A program made the translations under genes and the position numbers. A stretch of 64,000 bases of DNA from Campylobacter sp. MIT 21-1684 (lineage in GTDB: Bacteria; Campylobacterota; Campylobacteria; Campylobacterales; Campylobacteraceae), in contig NZ_JAPHNA010000003.1 in NCBI RefSeq assembly GCF_026241315.1, positions 1 to 64,000 on the forward strand, written 5' to 3'. The notes below the pieces were generated by a model. The model was not told where the DNA came from. It worked only from the letters and a program-made list of their open reading frames with translations, and did not search any database. This document shows positions 7,697 to 17,540 of this stretch, in pieces. Each line of letters starts with the position of its first letter. Position 1 is the stretch's first letter.

Positions 7697-9091
7697 ATGG
7701 GACAACTTATCCATACCTTTACCGTTGAAGATACTGAAGAAATTATTCCTAAAGTTAAGAATGATTATGGCGACAAAGCTATGATTATCACGAACAAACA
7801 GATTAGACCTAAAACTATCAATCGCAAAGCAATTTATGAAGTAATGGTAGCCATAGAAGAGGCTGATTATGAAGAACATCTTAAAAAACTAGGAAAAATA
7901 TTACCAACCAAAAAAAATGCTCCTTTAAAAACCCAAGCAAATCCAAATATATCTGATTTAGCAATGCAAAAAGAAGATGAAGATGTTATTCTTGATTTTT
8001 CAACCAAAAGAATTAATAAAGATACATTGAATTCTAAAACCGAAAATACTTTTTCCCAGAACAAAGCTACTCAAATGAGCACTCATTTTGATGACTTCAA
8101 AGAAAGGTTAAGTGAAGTAAGTAGCGAAATTTCAAAGGTAACAAATACCCATTTACAAGAATCCAATCTAGGATATAATAAAAAAATTGAAAATTTTGAA
8201 AAGCAGATTAATAAACTCAACGATAAAATCGATTTACTTGCTGATATGATGTGGGATGATAAGGCTGAAGCGAGAAAAAATTTGATCATTCCGCCAGAAT
8301 TTGCAAGTATTTATAAACAGGCAAAAGAAAGTGGTATGCTTGAAACTCATTTAGAAGCTATTATGAAAGCGACTATTGAGAATATGCCGAGCTCTATGAA
8401 GAGTAATAAAGATGCTGTACAAAGGTATTTTTACTCACTTTTACGCAATATCTTGCCCTGCCGTGCTGAAGGAGAATTAAAAAAACAAAAAATTATGATG
8501 CTTGTTGGTCCAACCGGTGTAGGAAAAACAACCACTTTAGCTAAACTTGCTTTTCATTATGCTTATGGACCTAGGCCATACAAAACAGCTATTATTACAT
8601 TAGATACTTATAGAATAGGTGCTGTGGAGCAGCTTTTTCAATATGCAAATATGATGAAACTTCCTATTATTGACATTATCGAACCAAATGATTTGCACGA
8701 AGGAATAAAGAGTTTGAGCAACTGTGAAGTTATTCTTGTTGATACTATGGGAAATTCCCAATATGATAAAAGCAAACTTGCTAAAACAAAAGAATTTTTA
8801 ACACATTCCAATACTGAAATTGCTGTTCATTTGGTAATTTCTGCAAATACAAAATATGAAGACTTAATGGAAATTTATACTAATTTTTCTTTTTTAAATA
8901 TTGATACTTTAATTATTACTAAATTTGATGAAACAAAAGTTTTTGGGAATATTTTTTCGCTTATCTACGAAACGCGCATTCCGCTTAGTTTTTTTTCCAT
9001 AGGTCAAGAAGTCCCTGATGACTTAGAAGTGGCAAACAGTGATTTCTTAGTACATTGTATTTTAGAAGGCTTTACTCCAAGGAAAAATTGA
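7697..9091 (+). CDS. flhF: Flagellar SRP-like GTPase FlhF
   Basis: 464 residues. SRP-type GTPase that places the polar flagellum and, in Campylobacter, is needed for expression of sigma54-dependent flagellar genes. The N-terminal B domain starts [14 protein letters not shown], then a variable charged linker, then the NG domain: G1 [13 protein letters not shown] (about residue 267), [14 protein letters not shown]3 LVDTMGNSQ, and G4 ITKFDET. The family DTAG is DTMG here. AAGGA precedes the ATG. Its stop overlaps the flhG start (TGATG). Confidence 0.95.
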   Translation: MGQLIHTFTVEDTEEIIPKVKNDYGDKAMIITNKQIRPKTINRKAIYEVMVAIEEADYEEHLKKLGKILPTKKNAPLKTQANPNISDLAMQKEDEDVILDFSTKRINKDTLNSKTENTFSQNKATQMSTHFDDFKERLSEVSSEISKVTNTHLQESNLGYNKKIENFEKQINKLNDKIDLLADMMWDDKAEARKNLIIPPEFASIYKQAKESGMLETHLEAIMKATIENMPSSMKSNKDAVQRYFYSLLRNILPCRAEGELKKQKIMMLVGPTGVGKTTTLAKLAFHYAYGPRPYKTAIITLDTYRIGAVEQLFQYANMMKLPIIDIIEPNDLHEGIKSLSNCEVILVDTMGNSQYDKSKLAKTKEFLTHSNTEIAVHLVISANTKYEDLMEIYTNFSFLNIDTLIITKFDETKVFGNIFSLIYETRIPLSFFSIGQEVPDDLEVANSDFLVHCILEGFTPRKN

Positions 9092-9957
9092 TGCAAAACC
9101 AAGCTAGCAAACTAAAAAATTTAATGAATGAAAACAAAAATAAAAGAGTCAAAGATACCCATTTTATAGCAATCACAAGTGGAAAAGGGGGAGTAGGTAA
9201 GAGTACTATTAGTGCCAATTTAGCCAATGTTTTAGCAGATAATAACTATAAAGTAGGACTTTTTGATGCAGATATTGGACTTGCAAATTTAGATGTCATT
9301 TTAAATGTTCGCATACAGAAAAATTTACTCCACGTTTTAAGAGGTGAATGCTCCTTAGAAGATATTTTAATTGAGGTAAAACCAAATTTATGGCTTATTC
9401 CGGGTGAAAGTGGAGATGAAATTTTAAAATACAGCGATAAAAATATTTATGAAAGATTTCTCAATCAAGTAAGTATATTAGATGAGCTTGACTTCCTTAT
9501 CATTGATACAGGAGCAGGTATAGGCGGCAATATCTTGCATTTTTTAGAAATGTCTGATGAAGTCATTGTTGTTACTGTTCCTGATCCTGCCGCTATTACA
9601 GATGCGTATGCAACGATTAAAACAACTTCAAAAACAAAAGAGAATTTATTGATGGTTTTAAATGTAGTTAAAAATGAAAATGAAGCCTTAAGGGTTTTTG
9701 AAAATATTAAAAAAGTTGCTGATTCTAATATTAAAAATCCTCTTAACTTAGAACTTTTAGGACATTTAAGTGCCTCAAAGGAAGTAAGTGGGAGTATTAA
9801 AAAGCGTACCCTTTTTACTGATGAAAATACAAGTTCAAGCGATGAGCTCAAAGCACTAGCTTCTAAGCTTTTATACAGATTGGAACAGAAAGTGCTTGAT
9901 AATACAAATACTCGTAGTTTTTCAGGCTTTTTAAGAAAAATTATCGAGAGATTTTAG
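9091..9957 (+). CDS. flhG: Flagellar number regulator FlhG (MinD-like ATPase)
   Basis: 288 residues from the ATG at 9091, which overlaps the flhF stop; the longer upstream frame lies inside flhF and is not used. MinD/ParA ATPase with deviant Walker [10 protein letters not shown], switch I region [11 protein letters not shown], and Walker [13 protein letters not shown]. It acts with FlhF to limit flagellar number and placement and, in C. jejuni, also influences division-site selection. The C-terminal tail has the amphipathic helix ([12 protein letters not shown]) expected for membrane binding. Confidence 0.95.
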   Translation: MQNQASKLKNLMNENKNKRVKDTHFIAITSGKGGVGKSTISANLANVLADNNYKVGLFDADIGLANLDVILNVRIQKNLLHVLRGECSLEDILIEVKPNLWLIPGESGDEILKYSDKNIYERFLNQVSILDELDFLIIDTGAGIGGNILHFLEMSDEVIVVTVPDPAAITDAYATIKTTSKTKENLLMVLNVVKNENEALRVFENIKKVADSNIKNPLNLELLGHLSASKEVSGSIKKRTLFTDENTSSSDELKALASKLLYRLEQKVLDNTNTRSFSGFLRKIIERF

Positions 9958-9973
9958 CAACAAAGAAGAAAGT

Positions 9974-10351
9974 ATGAAACCAGAAAATTATGTCGCTTTT
10001 TTAACAGTTTGTGGATTTTTCATAGGACTTGCTTTTAGCATTGTAAGTGTAGATGAAGCTTTTGATATTTTATTTTTTACTTGTTTTATAACTTTTGTAT
10101 TTTATATTTTTGTACATGTTGTTATTATGAATTTTATTGATGTGAAAAAGATTAGTGGAAGAATCTTTGATAAAAACGACTATGAAAAATCAAGCAATAA
10201 TATTATCAACGATTTAGTTATACGCGAAAAGAAAATGGATATGATTTTAGAGAAACTTGACGAAGAACGTCAAGAACTTAAAAAGAATGAAGCAAAAGAA
10301 AAACGTAAAAATAATAAAAATGGAAGTTTCAATGCTAAAAGAGCCGCCTAA
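9974..10351 (+). CDS. Conserved membrane protein between flhG and fliA
   Basis: 125 residues: two hydrophobic helices (about 9-27 and 32-54), then a highly charged, probably coiled-coil cytoplasmic tail (about 75-125, rich in Lys and Glu). No enzymatic motif. The gene sits in the same position in other Campylobacter flagellar runs. It overlaps the fliA start by 20 bases, so it is co-translated with the flagellar sigma factor, but its own function is unknown. Confidence 0.8.
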   Translation: MKPENYVAFLTVCGFFIGLAFSIVSVDEAFDILFFTCFITFVFYIFVHVVIMNFIDVKKISGRIFDKNDYEKSSNNIINDLVIREKKMDMILEKLDEERQELKKNEAKEKRKNNKNGSFNAKRAA

Positions 10352-11024
10352 AGCTTATGTACAAATACTCAAAAACGAACAAGATGAACTTGTTTTAGCT
10401 TATATGCCAGCTTTACGCAAAATGGCATTTCGACTTAAAGAACGTTTGCCTTCAAATATAGATGTTAATGATCTTATTAGCATAGGTGTAGAAGAAATGA
10501 TAAAGCTTTCACGCCGTTATGATAGAGAACAAAATGATAGTTTTTGGGGTTTTGCTAGAAAGAGAGTCAATGGGGCTATGCTTGATTATTTGCGGAGTCT
10601 TGATGTAATGAGCAGAAATAATCGCAAAATTTTAAAAGATATTGACGCTCTTTTAGATGAATATTATCAAAAATATGAATGCGAACCTGATGAACAGTAT
10701 ATAGCTGATAAACTCGGTTTAGATAAAGAAAAACTTAGAGAAGTGAGAACAGCTTATGCTATCAGCTACACTTTGCCGCTTGATGAACAAATTGAACTTT
10801 ATAATGAAGATGATACACTTGAAAAACTTGAACACCAGCAGCTTGTTGAAAAAATTAATGAGGTTTTGGATGATTTAAAGGAGAGAGAGCAGCTTATTAT
10901 TCAGTTGTATTACTATGAGGAGTTAAACCTTAAAGAAATTAGCGAAATTTTAAACATTAGCGAAAGTAGAATTTCACAAATTCATAAAAAACTTCTTAAG
11001 AAACTTAGAGAAAGGCTTGTCTAA
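10332..11024 (+). CDS. fliA: Flagellar sigma factor FliA (sigma28)
   Basis: 230 residues from the ATG at 10332, chosen because GGAAG lies 6 bases upstream; an in-frame ATG at 10320 has no such site. Sigma28 directs late flagellar genes such as the flagellin. Region 2 is visible as LPSNIDVNDLISIGVEEM...FWGFARKRVNGAMLDYLRS, and region 4 as LKEREQLIIQLYYYEELNLKEISEILNISESRISQIHK, a clear helix-turn-helix. Its TAA overlaps the fliM ATG by one base. Confidence 0.95.
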   Translation: MLKEPPKAYVQILKNEQDELVLAYMPALRKMAFRLKERLPSNIDVNDLISIGVEEMIKLSRRYDREQNDSFWGFARKRVNGAMLDYLRSLDVMSRNNRKILKDIDALLDEYYQKYECEPDEQYIADKLGLDKEKLREVRTAYAISYTLPLDEQIELYNEDDTLEKLEHQQLVEKINEVLDDLKEREQLIIQLYYYEELNLKEISEILNISESRISQIHKKLLKKLRERLV

Positions 11025-12106
11025 TGGCAGAGATACTCTCCCAAGAAGAAATAGATGCTCTGCTTGAAGTTGTTGATGATAATACAGACACAGCAGTAAG
11101 TTCTAACTCTAGAGATGAAAAAGATGAAAGAAATATAGTTGTTTATGATTTCAAACGTCCAAATAGGGTTTCAAAAGAACAACTTCGGACAATAAGAGGC
11201 ATACACGATAAACTTGCAAGAAATCTAGCTTCGCAAATTTCATCTATAATGAGAAGTATAGTTGAGACAAAACTCCATTCAGTTGATCAAATGACTTATG
11301 GAGAATTTTTAATGTCTTTGCCAAGTCCAACAAGCTTTAATGTTTTTTCAATTAAACCTTTAGATGGAAATTGTGTCTTAGAAATCAATCCAAGCATAGC
11401 TTTTCCTATGATAGATAGACTTTTAGGTGGGCAAGGTGATAGTTATGAGGCCTCTCGTGAGCTTACTGATATTGAACTTAATCTCCTTGATTCTATATTA
11501 CGTATCATTATGCAAAGATTGAAAGAAAGTTGGACAACTGTTACTGAAATTTATCCTAGTATTGAAGCCAAAGAATCAAGTCCAAATGTTGTCCAAATAG
11601 TATCCCAAAATGAAATTGTTATAATGGTTGTTATGGAGATTATCATAGGCAATTCAAGTGGTATGGTAAATATTTGTTATCCTGTTGTACATTTAGAAAG
11701 TATTTTAAGCCGTTTAGCAAATCGTGATATTATGATGGGCGAAACTTCGGCAAAAAAATCTCGCAATAAAGAACTTAAAACTTTAATAGGTCGTGCAGAA
11801 GTTGTGTATGAAGCTATTTTAGGAAAAACTTTTATTAGTGTTAATGAATTTTTAGAACTCAAACAAGGCGACATTTTAAAACTTGATAGAGAGGCTGATG
11901 ATAAAGCTATTGTGAGCATAGATAAAAAAGAAGTTTTCTTTGCGCAAGTTGGCTTGCATCGCTTTAGAAAATCTATTAAAATCTTAGAACTTGTACGAAC
12001 AGATAAAGATGAAATTAAAGAAATTCTTGAAAAATACGAAGAAGAAAGAAAAGCAAAAGCAAATGTATATAATGAGCCTGATGATGTTGAGGAGGAAGAA
12101 ATATGA
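11024..12106 (+). CDS. fliM: Flagellar motor switch protein FliM
   Basis: 360 residues. C-ring protein that binds phosphorylated CheY and sets rotation direction. The N-terminal CheY-binding segment LSQEEIDALL is intact. The middle domain carries GIHDKLARNLASQIS and the GGQGDS-type motif (LLGGQGDSYE), followed by a C-terminal SpoA domain that ends in an acidic tail. Start and stop overlap its neighbours fliA and fliY by 1 and 4 bases. Confidence 0.96.
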   Translation: MAEILSQEEIDALLEVVDDNTDTAVSSNSRDEKDERNIVVYDFKRPNRVSKEQLRTIRGIHDKLARNLASQISSIMRSIVETKLHSVDQMTYGEFLMSLPSPTSFNVFSIKPLDGNCVLEINPSIAFPMIDRLLGGQGDSYEASRELTDIELNLLDSILRIIMQRLKESWTTVTEIYPSIEAKESSPNVVQIVSQNEIVIMVVMEIIIGNSSGMVNICYPVVHLESILSRLANRDIMMGETSAKKSRNKELKTLIGRAEVVYEAILGKTFISVNEFLELKQGDILKLDREADDKAIVSIDKKEVFFAQVGLHRFRKSIKILELVRTDKDEIKEILEKYEEERKAKANVYNEPDDVEEEEI

Positions 12107-12930
12107 TTAATGACTTTTTACGATTATTTACTAATGAGTGTGTAAGTACCATTGAAGGTTTAACTGGAAAAAACGCTGAATTTAGCGAATATAAAGAATT
12201 TGATGTTTCTGAACAAGATACATTAAAGCCTCCTTTAGTCTATGCCAAATTTTCTATTAAAAATATAGGGCAGCTAGGGATTTTAGCAACAGCCGTTTTG
12301 ATGGGTGCTATTGGTGAATGGATGATGGGAGAAGAGAATATTTCAAAAAATGAACAATTAGGACCTGAAGAAATTGATGCTGCAAAAGAAGCTATGCAAA
12401 ATATTATTTCAGCGTTTTCTACAAATCTTGGTGCTCAAAAAGAACTTCCAAAAATGGAATTTGAACTTAATTCTTGTGAATTTATTGCTGAAAATGTTGA
12501 TCTTAAAGATTTTATCAAGCTGTATTTCTTTGATGTTAAAATCGATGAGTTAAATGAACAACTTTCCTTAGTTATGGACCAAAAACTTTATAATGTTTTA
12601 ACCGGTAAAAATACAGAAAATTCTGCAGAAGGTGATGAGGAAGGAAAAACAACTGTTCTTAGTGAAGAATTAAAAAATATTAATCTAATTATGGATGTAC
12701 GTCTCCCGGTACGTGTTCGAATCGGCAATAAAAAAATGCTTTTAAAAGATGTTTTGGGTATGGACATAGGTTCAGTTGTTGAGTTAAATCAGCTTGCAAA
12801 CGATCCTTTAGAAATTCTCATTGGCGACAAAAGAGTAGCCTATGGTGAAGTAGTTATTGTTGATGGAAATTTTGGAGTACAGGTTACAGAAATAGGTAGT
12901 AAAAAAGAGAGGTTAGAACAACTGAGGTGA
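12103..12930 (+). CDS. fliY: Flagellar motor switch protein FliY/FliN
   Basis: 275 residues. The C-terminal SpoA (FliN) domain includes INLIMDVRLPVRVRIGNKKMLLKDVLGMDIGS and ends DKRVAYGEVVIVDGNFGVQVTEI. The N-terminal half is CheC/FliM-like, the FliY arrangement used in Campylobacter and Helicobacter. An N-terminal FliM-like phosphatase motif is weak (EIDAAKEAMQNII), so CheY-P phosphatase activity is uncertain. ATGA overlap with fliM. Confidence 0.92.
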   Translation: MINDFLRLFTNECVSTIEGLTGKNAEFSEYKEFDVSEQDTLKPPLVYAKFSIKNIGQLGILATAVLMGAIGEWMMGEENISKNEQLGPEEIDAAKEAMQNIISAFSTNLGAQKELPKMEFELNSCEFIAENVDLKDFIKLYFFDVKIDELNEQLSLVMDQKLYNVLTGKNTENSAEGDEEGKTTVLSEELKNINLIMDVRLPVRVRIGNKKMLLKDVLGMDIGSVVELNQLANDPLEILIGDKRVAYGEVVIVDGNFGVQVTEIGSKKERLEQLR

Positions 12931-13529
12931 AACATTTTCGTTCTGATTTAGACAAATTTGAAACTATTCCGCATTTTCATAAACCCATTACCTTTTTTGG
13001 TTCAGCAAGATTAAAAGAGGAAAGCTTTTATTACCAACAAGCAAAAATTCTTGCCGAAAAATGCGTTGATTTAGGTTTTTGTGTGATGAGTGGTGGTGGT
13101 GGTGGGATTATGAAAGCTGCCAATCAAGGCGCTTTTATGAAAAAAAAAGATAAAATTGCTATAAATTCAATAGGTTTTAACATTTTTTTACCAAATGAAC
13201 AAAAACTTAATGACTTTGTAGAGTATAATATTACTTTTGAGAGCTTAGCCATTCGCAAAATGGCTCTTATGGAAAAGAGTTTAGCTTTTGTGATTTTCCC
13301 GGGCGGCTTTGGAACCTTGGATGAATTGTGTGCTGTACTTACCTTAAAACAGCTTGAATTTAAAAAAGATGTTCCTATTCTTCTGTTCGGTAAAGAATTT
13401 TGGCAAGCTTTTGACGAATTCGTCAGGGATTCTTTACTAAGGCTTGAAGTTATTTCTAAAGGCGATGAATTAAAATATCAAATCACTGACGACTTGGATT
13501 ATATACTACAAATTTTAAAGACTATCTAA
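12927..13529 (+). CDS. LOG-family (TIGR00730) Rossmann protein
   Basis: 200 residues with the lysine-decarboxylase-like fold of LOG proteins. Conserved: GSARLKEESFYY, SGGGGGIMKAANQGA and the signature PGGFGTLDELCAVLTLKQL. Many family members are cytokinin-riboside phosphoribohydrolases acting on AMP-like nucleotides; the physiological substrate here is unknown. The start is a GTG inside the end of fliY (GAGGTGA), preceded by weak ribosome-site sequence, so it depends on read-through from the flagellar genes. Confidence 0.85.
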   Translation: MKHFRSDLDKFETIPHFHKPITFFGSARLKEESFYYQQAKILAEKCVDLGFCVMSGGGGGIMKAANQGAFMKKKDKIAINSIGFNIFLPNEQKLNDFVEYNITFESLAIRKMALMEKSLAFVIFPGGFGTLDELCAVLTLKQLEFKKDVPILLFGKEFWQAFDEFVRDSLLRLEVISKGDELKYQITDDLDYILQILKTI

Positions 13530-13535
13530 GGAGTA

Positions 13536-14555
13536 ATGATGAAAATACTAGTCGCGATGAGTGGAGGTGTTGATAGCACAGTGAGTGCCTATAAACTCAA
13601 AAATGCAGGGCACGAAGTAATAGGTTGCTATATGAAACTTCACGGCAAACCAAACTATCACGAAGAAAACATAAAAAAAGTCGAAAAAGTAGCTAATTTT
13701 TTAAATATCCCCTATCATATTTTAGATTTACAAGAAGATTTTAAAGCTAAAGTGTATATGCCTTTTGTTTCAACTTACAAAGAAGGGAAAACTCCAAATC
13801 CTTGCGCTTTGTGCAACCGTTTTATTAAACTTGGAAAGCTTTTGGAATTTGCAAAAAGTTTAGGATGCGAGAAACTTGCAACAGGACATTATGCAAGGCT
13901 TGAAAATGGATGTATTAAGACAGCTTATGATGAAAGCAAAGATCAAAGTTATTTTTTAGCAAGTGCAGAAAAAGAGGCTTTAAAATATTTGATTTTTCCT
14001 TTAGGGGAGTTGAAAAAAGAGGAAGTAAAAAAATTCGCTTCTACCATAGAAGTCTTAAAATCTTTTGCTACTCAAAAAGAAAGTAGCGAAATTTGTTTTG
14101 TTGAAAACACTTACGTGCAGGTTTTAGAGCAATTTATGAATACAAAAATTCCCGGGGAAGTACTGAATAGCGAAGGTAAAGTTGTCGGAAAACACGAAGG
14201 GTATATGCACTATACTATAGGAAAAAGACGAGGATTTGAAGTAAAAGGGGCACACGAGCCACATTTTGTTTTGAAGATTAATCCAGAGCAAAATCAGATT
14301 GTAGTAGGAAAAAAAGAAGAATTACAAACTAAGGAATTTAGTCTTAAAAATATCAATCTTTTTGTGGAAGCTGATGAACTTGATTGTGAAGTAAAAATTC
14401 GTTACCGTTCAAAATCAACACCGTGCAAGGTCGCTATCAACACAGATAAAAGTGCAAAAATTATTTTAAACGAACCTGTTTATGGCTTAGCTAGTGGCCA
14501 AATGGCGGTATTTTATGATAATGATAGAGTCATAGCAAGTGGCTTTATAGAATAG
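13536..14555 (+). CDS. mnmA: tRNA 2-thiouridylase MnmA
   Basis: 339 residues. Adds sulfur to U34 of Lys/Glu/Gln tRNAs. The PP-loop AMSGGVDST is at the N-terminus. The two catalytic Cys are seen in NPCALCNR (about 88-95) and SSEICFVEN (about 185). C-terminal signatures are YTIGKRRGF and [12 protein letters not shown]. Two ATGs are adjacent; GGAG lies just upstream. Part of the fliY-LOG-mnmA-mccB-mccA string. Confidence 0.95.
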   Translation: MMKILVAMSGGVDSTVSAYKLKNAGHEVIGCYMKLHGKPNYHEENIKKVEKVANFLNIPYHILDLQEDFKAKVYMPFVSTYKEGKTPNPCALCNRFIKLGKLLEFAKSLGCEKLATGHYARLENGCIKTAYDESKDQSYFLASAEKEALKYLIFPLGELKKEEVKKFASTIEVLKSFATQKESSEICFVENTYVQVLEQFMNTKIPGEVLNSEGKVVGKHEGYMHYTIGKRRGFEVKGAHEPHFVLKINPEQNQIVVGKKEELQTKEFSLKNINLFVEADELDCEVKIRYRSKSTPCKVAINTDKSAKIILNEPVYGLASGQMAVFYDNDRVIASGFIE

Positions 14556-14563
14556 GATATAAT

Positions 14564-15703
14564 ATGCATTTAGATACGGCTTTGATACACGCAGGGATGA
14601 CTACTGATTCAAGAACAGGAGCTGTCAATACTCCTATTTACCAAACCTCAACCTTTAAACAACAGGCTTTAGGAGAGAATTCAGGTTATGAATATTCAAG
14701 GACAAAAAATCCTACACGAGATGGAATTGAAAGTCTCATAGCAGAACTTGAAAATGGCAAATATGGTTTTGCTTTTTCTTCGGGTATGGCAGCAATCTCA
14801 ACAGCACTTGCCCTATTTCGAAGCGGAGAGAGTATTCTCATTTCTCAAAATGTTTATGGGGGTACTTTTAGAGTCTTAGACAAAGTATTTTCACAGTTTA
14901 ATATCTCTTATAAAATAGTTGATACGAATAATCTAAATGAACTCGAAAACGCTATGGATAAACAAGTTAAGGGAATTTTGATTGAAACACCTGCAAATCC
15001 TTTAATGGGGGTAAGCGATATAGAGCAAATTGCAAATTTTGCAAAGAAAAAAGGTTTAATTAGTATAGTTGATAATACTTTTATGACACCTTATTTGCAA
15101 AGACCTTTGGAATTTGGTATTGATATAGTTTTACATTCAGCAACAAAATATCTTGGCGGTCATAGCGATTTAATTGCCGGTCTTATAGTTGTAAATGAAG
15201 AACAGCTTGCTACAAAAATAGCTTTTTTACAAAACAGCATAGGTGCTATTCTTAGTCCTTTTGAAAGTTTTTTGCTTATTCGAGGACTCAAAACCTTAGG
15301 ATTGAGAATGCAAAGACATAGCGAAAATGCTTTTGAGCTTGCCTCATATCTTCAAAACCATCAAGATGTTGAAAAAGTCTTTTACCCTCTATTTGGTGAA
15401 AATGCTAGTGTGCATAAAAAACAAGCGAGTATGGGCGGAGGGATGTTAAGCTTTATCTTAAAAAAAGGTTGTGATTATAAAAAATTTGTAAAATCTTGTA
15501 AATTGATTGCTCTTGCAGAAAGTTTAGGTGGTGTTGAATCTTTACTTTGTCATCCAGCCTCTATGACGCACGCAAGCATTCCTAAAGAATTAAGAGAAAA
15601 ACTTGGAATTACTGAAAATCTTATTCGTTTAAGTGTTGGGATTGAAAATTATGATGATTTGATAAAAGATATTGAACAAGCTTTGAAAAGTTCAAAGGCA
15701 TAA
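14564..15703 (+). CDS. mccB: Cystathionine gamma-lyase/synthase family PLP enzyme
   Basis: 379 residues, Cys/Met-metabolism PLP enzyme. Motifs: YEYSRTKNPTRDGIE, SSGMAAIST, ETPANPLMGVSDI, DNTFMTPYLQRP and the Schiff-base Lys in HSATKYLGGHSD. Followed one base later by a cystathionine-beta-synthase/cysteine-synthase-like gene, the same pairing as mccA-mccB of Bacillus and the metB-cysK pair of Helicobacter pylori. That context suggests cystathionine gamma-lyase in reverse transsulfuration, but gamma-synthase or O-acetylhomoserine activity cannot be ruled out by sequence. Confidence 0.82.
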   Translation: MHLDTALIHAGMTTDSRTGAVNTPIYQTSTFKQQALGENSGYEYSRTKNPTRDGIESLIAELENGKYGFAFSSGMAAISTALALFRSGESILISQNVYGGTFRVLDKVFSQFNISYKIVDTNNLNELENAMDKQVKGILIETPANPLMGVSDIEQIANFAKKKGLISIVDNTFMTPYLQRPLEFGIDIVLHSATKYLGGHSDLIAGLIVVNEEQLATKIAFLQNSIGAILSPFESFLLIRGLKTLGLRMQRHSENAFELASYLQNHQDVEKVFYPLFGENASVHKKQASMGGGMLSFILKKGCDYKKFVKSCKLIALAESLGGVESLLCHPASMTHASIPKELREKLGITENLIRLSVGIENYDDLIKDIEQALKSSKA

Positions 15704-15704
15704 T

Positions 15705-16616
15705 GTGCTTTATACTCATATATGTCAAAGCATAGGCAATACTCCTTTAATAGAACTCAAAAATATTCAAATTGCAAATGCAAATCGCATCTTAGCAAAA
15801 TGTGAATTTTTTAATCCTGCAGGATCTGTGAAAGACAGGATAGGATTATACGCTCTTGAAAAGCTTTTAGAAGAAAAAATTATCCATAAAAAAAGTATAA
15901 TAGTAAGTGCGAGTGCTGGAAATACAGGTCTTGGTTTAGCTTTAGCTTGCGTGAAGTATGATTTAAAAACCTTGTTGTTTATTCCGAACAAATTTAGTCT
16001 TCAAAAACAATTACTTATTAAAGCCTTAGGAGCTAGTATTGTCAATACGCAAGGAGGTATGCAAGAAGCTATGAAATTAGCAAAAGATTTTGCAAAAAAT
16101 GAGAAAAATGCTTTTTATTTTGATCAATTTGAGAGCTTGTATAATCCCGAAACTCATTATAAAAATACAGCAAGAGAGCTTTATGAAGATGCTAATGGCG
16201 AAATAGATCTTTTTGTAAGCGGTGCTGGAAGTGGTGGAGTTTTTAGCGGAGTAAGTCGATTTTTAAAGGAAAAAAATCCTGCTATCAAATGTATTTTATG
16301 CGATCCTTGTGAATCTATTATAGGAGGTAATCCTTATGGTGAATCTCATATTGAAGGGATAGGTAATACTTTTATTCCTGAGACTATGGATACTTCTTTG
16401 ATTGATGAGGTTATTAAAATGCAAGATGAACAAGCTTATAATGGAGTAAAGATTCTTGCAAAACAGGAGGGTATTTTAGCTGGAATTTCATCTGGAGCTT
16501 GTTTAAGTGCTTGTTTAAAACTTGCAGAAAAAGTGCAAAGTAAAACTATTGTAACAATTTTTGCTGATGGCTTAGAAAGATACCTTGACAGAGAAGAGCT
16601 TATTAAAGATTTTTAA
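15705..16616 (+). CDS. mccA: Cystathionine beta-synthase/cysteine synthase-like PLP enzyme
   Basis: 303 residues, fold type II PLP enzyme. The PLP Lys is in FNPAGSVKDR; the asparagine/substrate loop is SASAGNTG; the phosphate loop is GAGSGGVFSG; late motif GISSGACLSA. Without a C-terminal CBS regulatory domain it is of the short bacterial (MccA/OAS sulfhydrylase) type. Starts GTG one base after mccB. It would join homocysteine with activated serine, or sulfide with O-acetylserine. It converges on the iron-operon thioredoxin gene with a 14-base overlap. Confidence 0.83.
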   Translation: MLYTHICQSIGNTPLIELKNIQIANANRILAKCEFFNPAGSVKDRIGLYALEKLLEEKIIHKKSIIVSASAGNTGLGLALACVKYDLKTLLFIPNKFSLQKQLLIKALGASIVNTQGGMQEAMKLAKDFAKNEKNAFYFDQFESLYNPETHYKNTARELYEDANGEIDLFVSGAGSGGVFSGVSRFLKEKNPAIKCILCDPCESIIGGNPYGESHIEGIGNTFIPETMDTSLIDEVIKMQDEQAYNGVKILAKQEGILAGISSGACLSACLKLAEKVQSKTIVTIFADGLERYLDREELIKDF

Positions 16617-17103
16617 AGCTTATTTGTTTGAATTCATTTTCAAGTACGCTCAATGGCGTTAAGCCTATAAATTTTTTGTGCATTTTACTATCTTTAAAAA
16701 AGCTTATTACAGGTACACCATAAATATTTTCAACTGCTTTAGAAAAAAAATATACTGCTTTTTTTTCATAAAACATTGGCAAGGTAAGTCTTTTTGCATT
16801 CGCCCAATTCAAAGCATCTTGTTGATTTTGTGCATCGGCTAAAACAATGAAAATGTCAAAAATATTGTTTCGTGCTAAATTTTCTAAAATAGGAATTTGC
16901 TCTTTGCATACTCCACAATCCTTTGTAAAAAATACAAGAGCAAAATTTTTTACTTCTTCATCTAAAAATAAACTCTTTTCAAAACCATTATAAGAAAAAG
17001 TATAATTTTTATTACTATTGATAGCCTTAAAATTCTCTCCTGTATTGCAACCAAAAAGAAATATTACAACAAAGCAATAAGTTTTGATTCTATAAATTCC
17101 CAA
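16603..17103 (-). CDS. TlpA-like thioredoxin lipoprotein, last gene of iron operon
   Basis: 166 residues. Lipobox-like LFGC at residue 19 predicts an outer- or inner-membrane-anchored periplasmic protein. The thioredoxin-fold core has the redox pair CGVC (Cys63, Cys66) after FALVFFTKD and the cis-Pro loop YGVPVISFF. It overlaps the start of the neighbouring thioredoxin gene's end region by 40 bases. In C. jejuni the matching operon ends with two such proteins; their partners there are thought to be redox steps of iron uptake, which is inference here. Confidence 0.83.
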   Translation of the reverse strand: MGIYRIKTYCFVVIFLFGCNTGENFKAINSNKNYTFSYNGFEKSLFLDEEVKNFALVFFTKDCGVCKEQIPILENLARNNIFDIFIVLADAQNQQDALNWANAKRLTLPMFYEKKAVYFFSKAVENIYGVPVISFFKDSKMHKKFIGLTPLSVLENEFKQISFKNL

Positions 17104-17540
17104 GATTTTTCTCCTAAAATTCTTTGCTGAATTATCCCATCTTTGATGAAGATTGTTGTTGGTGTGGCAAAAATTTGGTAACGTTGTGAAGTAATGTTTA
17201 AATCATCTTTAAGAACTTTAATATTTTTGAGTTCAAGCTGTTGGGCTAAGGTCGCAATAACTTCAGCATTATCAAAAGAATTTACAGCATAGACAGCTAT
17301 TTTGTCTTTATTTTGCTCTATAAATGCATCAAACATTGGAAGTTCCTTAAGACACGAAGTACAACCATTTTGAAAAAAAACAATAACCTTCACTTTTTCT
17401 TGACTGTCTTTGAGAAAAACGGGATTGCCTTGAATATCTCTTGCTGAAAGCTCTTTGCTTTTTTCACCTATTTTTGCTTCTTTATTCTCAAAAGAACAAG
17501 CAGCAAGAAGAAAAAACATTAATAGAATGATCTGTTTCAT
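17064..17540 (-). CDS. TlpA-like thioredoxin lipoprotein
   Basis: 158 residues from the ATG at 17540, which overlaps the ATPase stop (ATGA); the longer frame to 17570 lies inside the ATPase gene. Lipobox LLAAC with Cys15. The thioredoxin motif is CTSC (Cys60, Cys63) after VIVFFQNG, and the cis-Pro loop is FATPTTIFI. A sequon DLNIT at Asn115 would allow N-glycosylation in the periplasm. It is the sixth of seven closely packed genes of iron uptake, directly after the ABC ATPase. Confidence 0.85.
   Translation of the reverse strand: MKQIILLMFFLLAACSFENKEAKIGEKSKELSARDIQGNPVFLKDSQEKVKVIVFFQNGCTSCLKELPMFDAFIEQNKDKIAVYAVNSFDNAEVIATLAQQLELKNIKVLKDDLNITSQRYQIFATPTTIFIKDGIIQQRILGEKSWEFIESKLIALL

Noticed and set aside
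13090-13110. GGTGGTGG run as a phase-variable repeat
   Set aside because: It encodes the conserved Gly-rich loop of a LOG-family protein; not a homopolymer and too short to slip like Campylobacter poly-G tracts.
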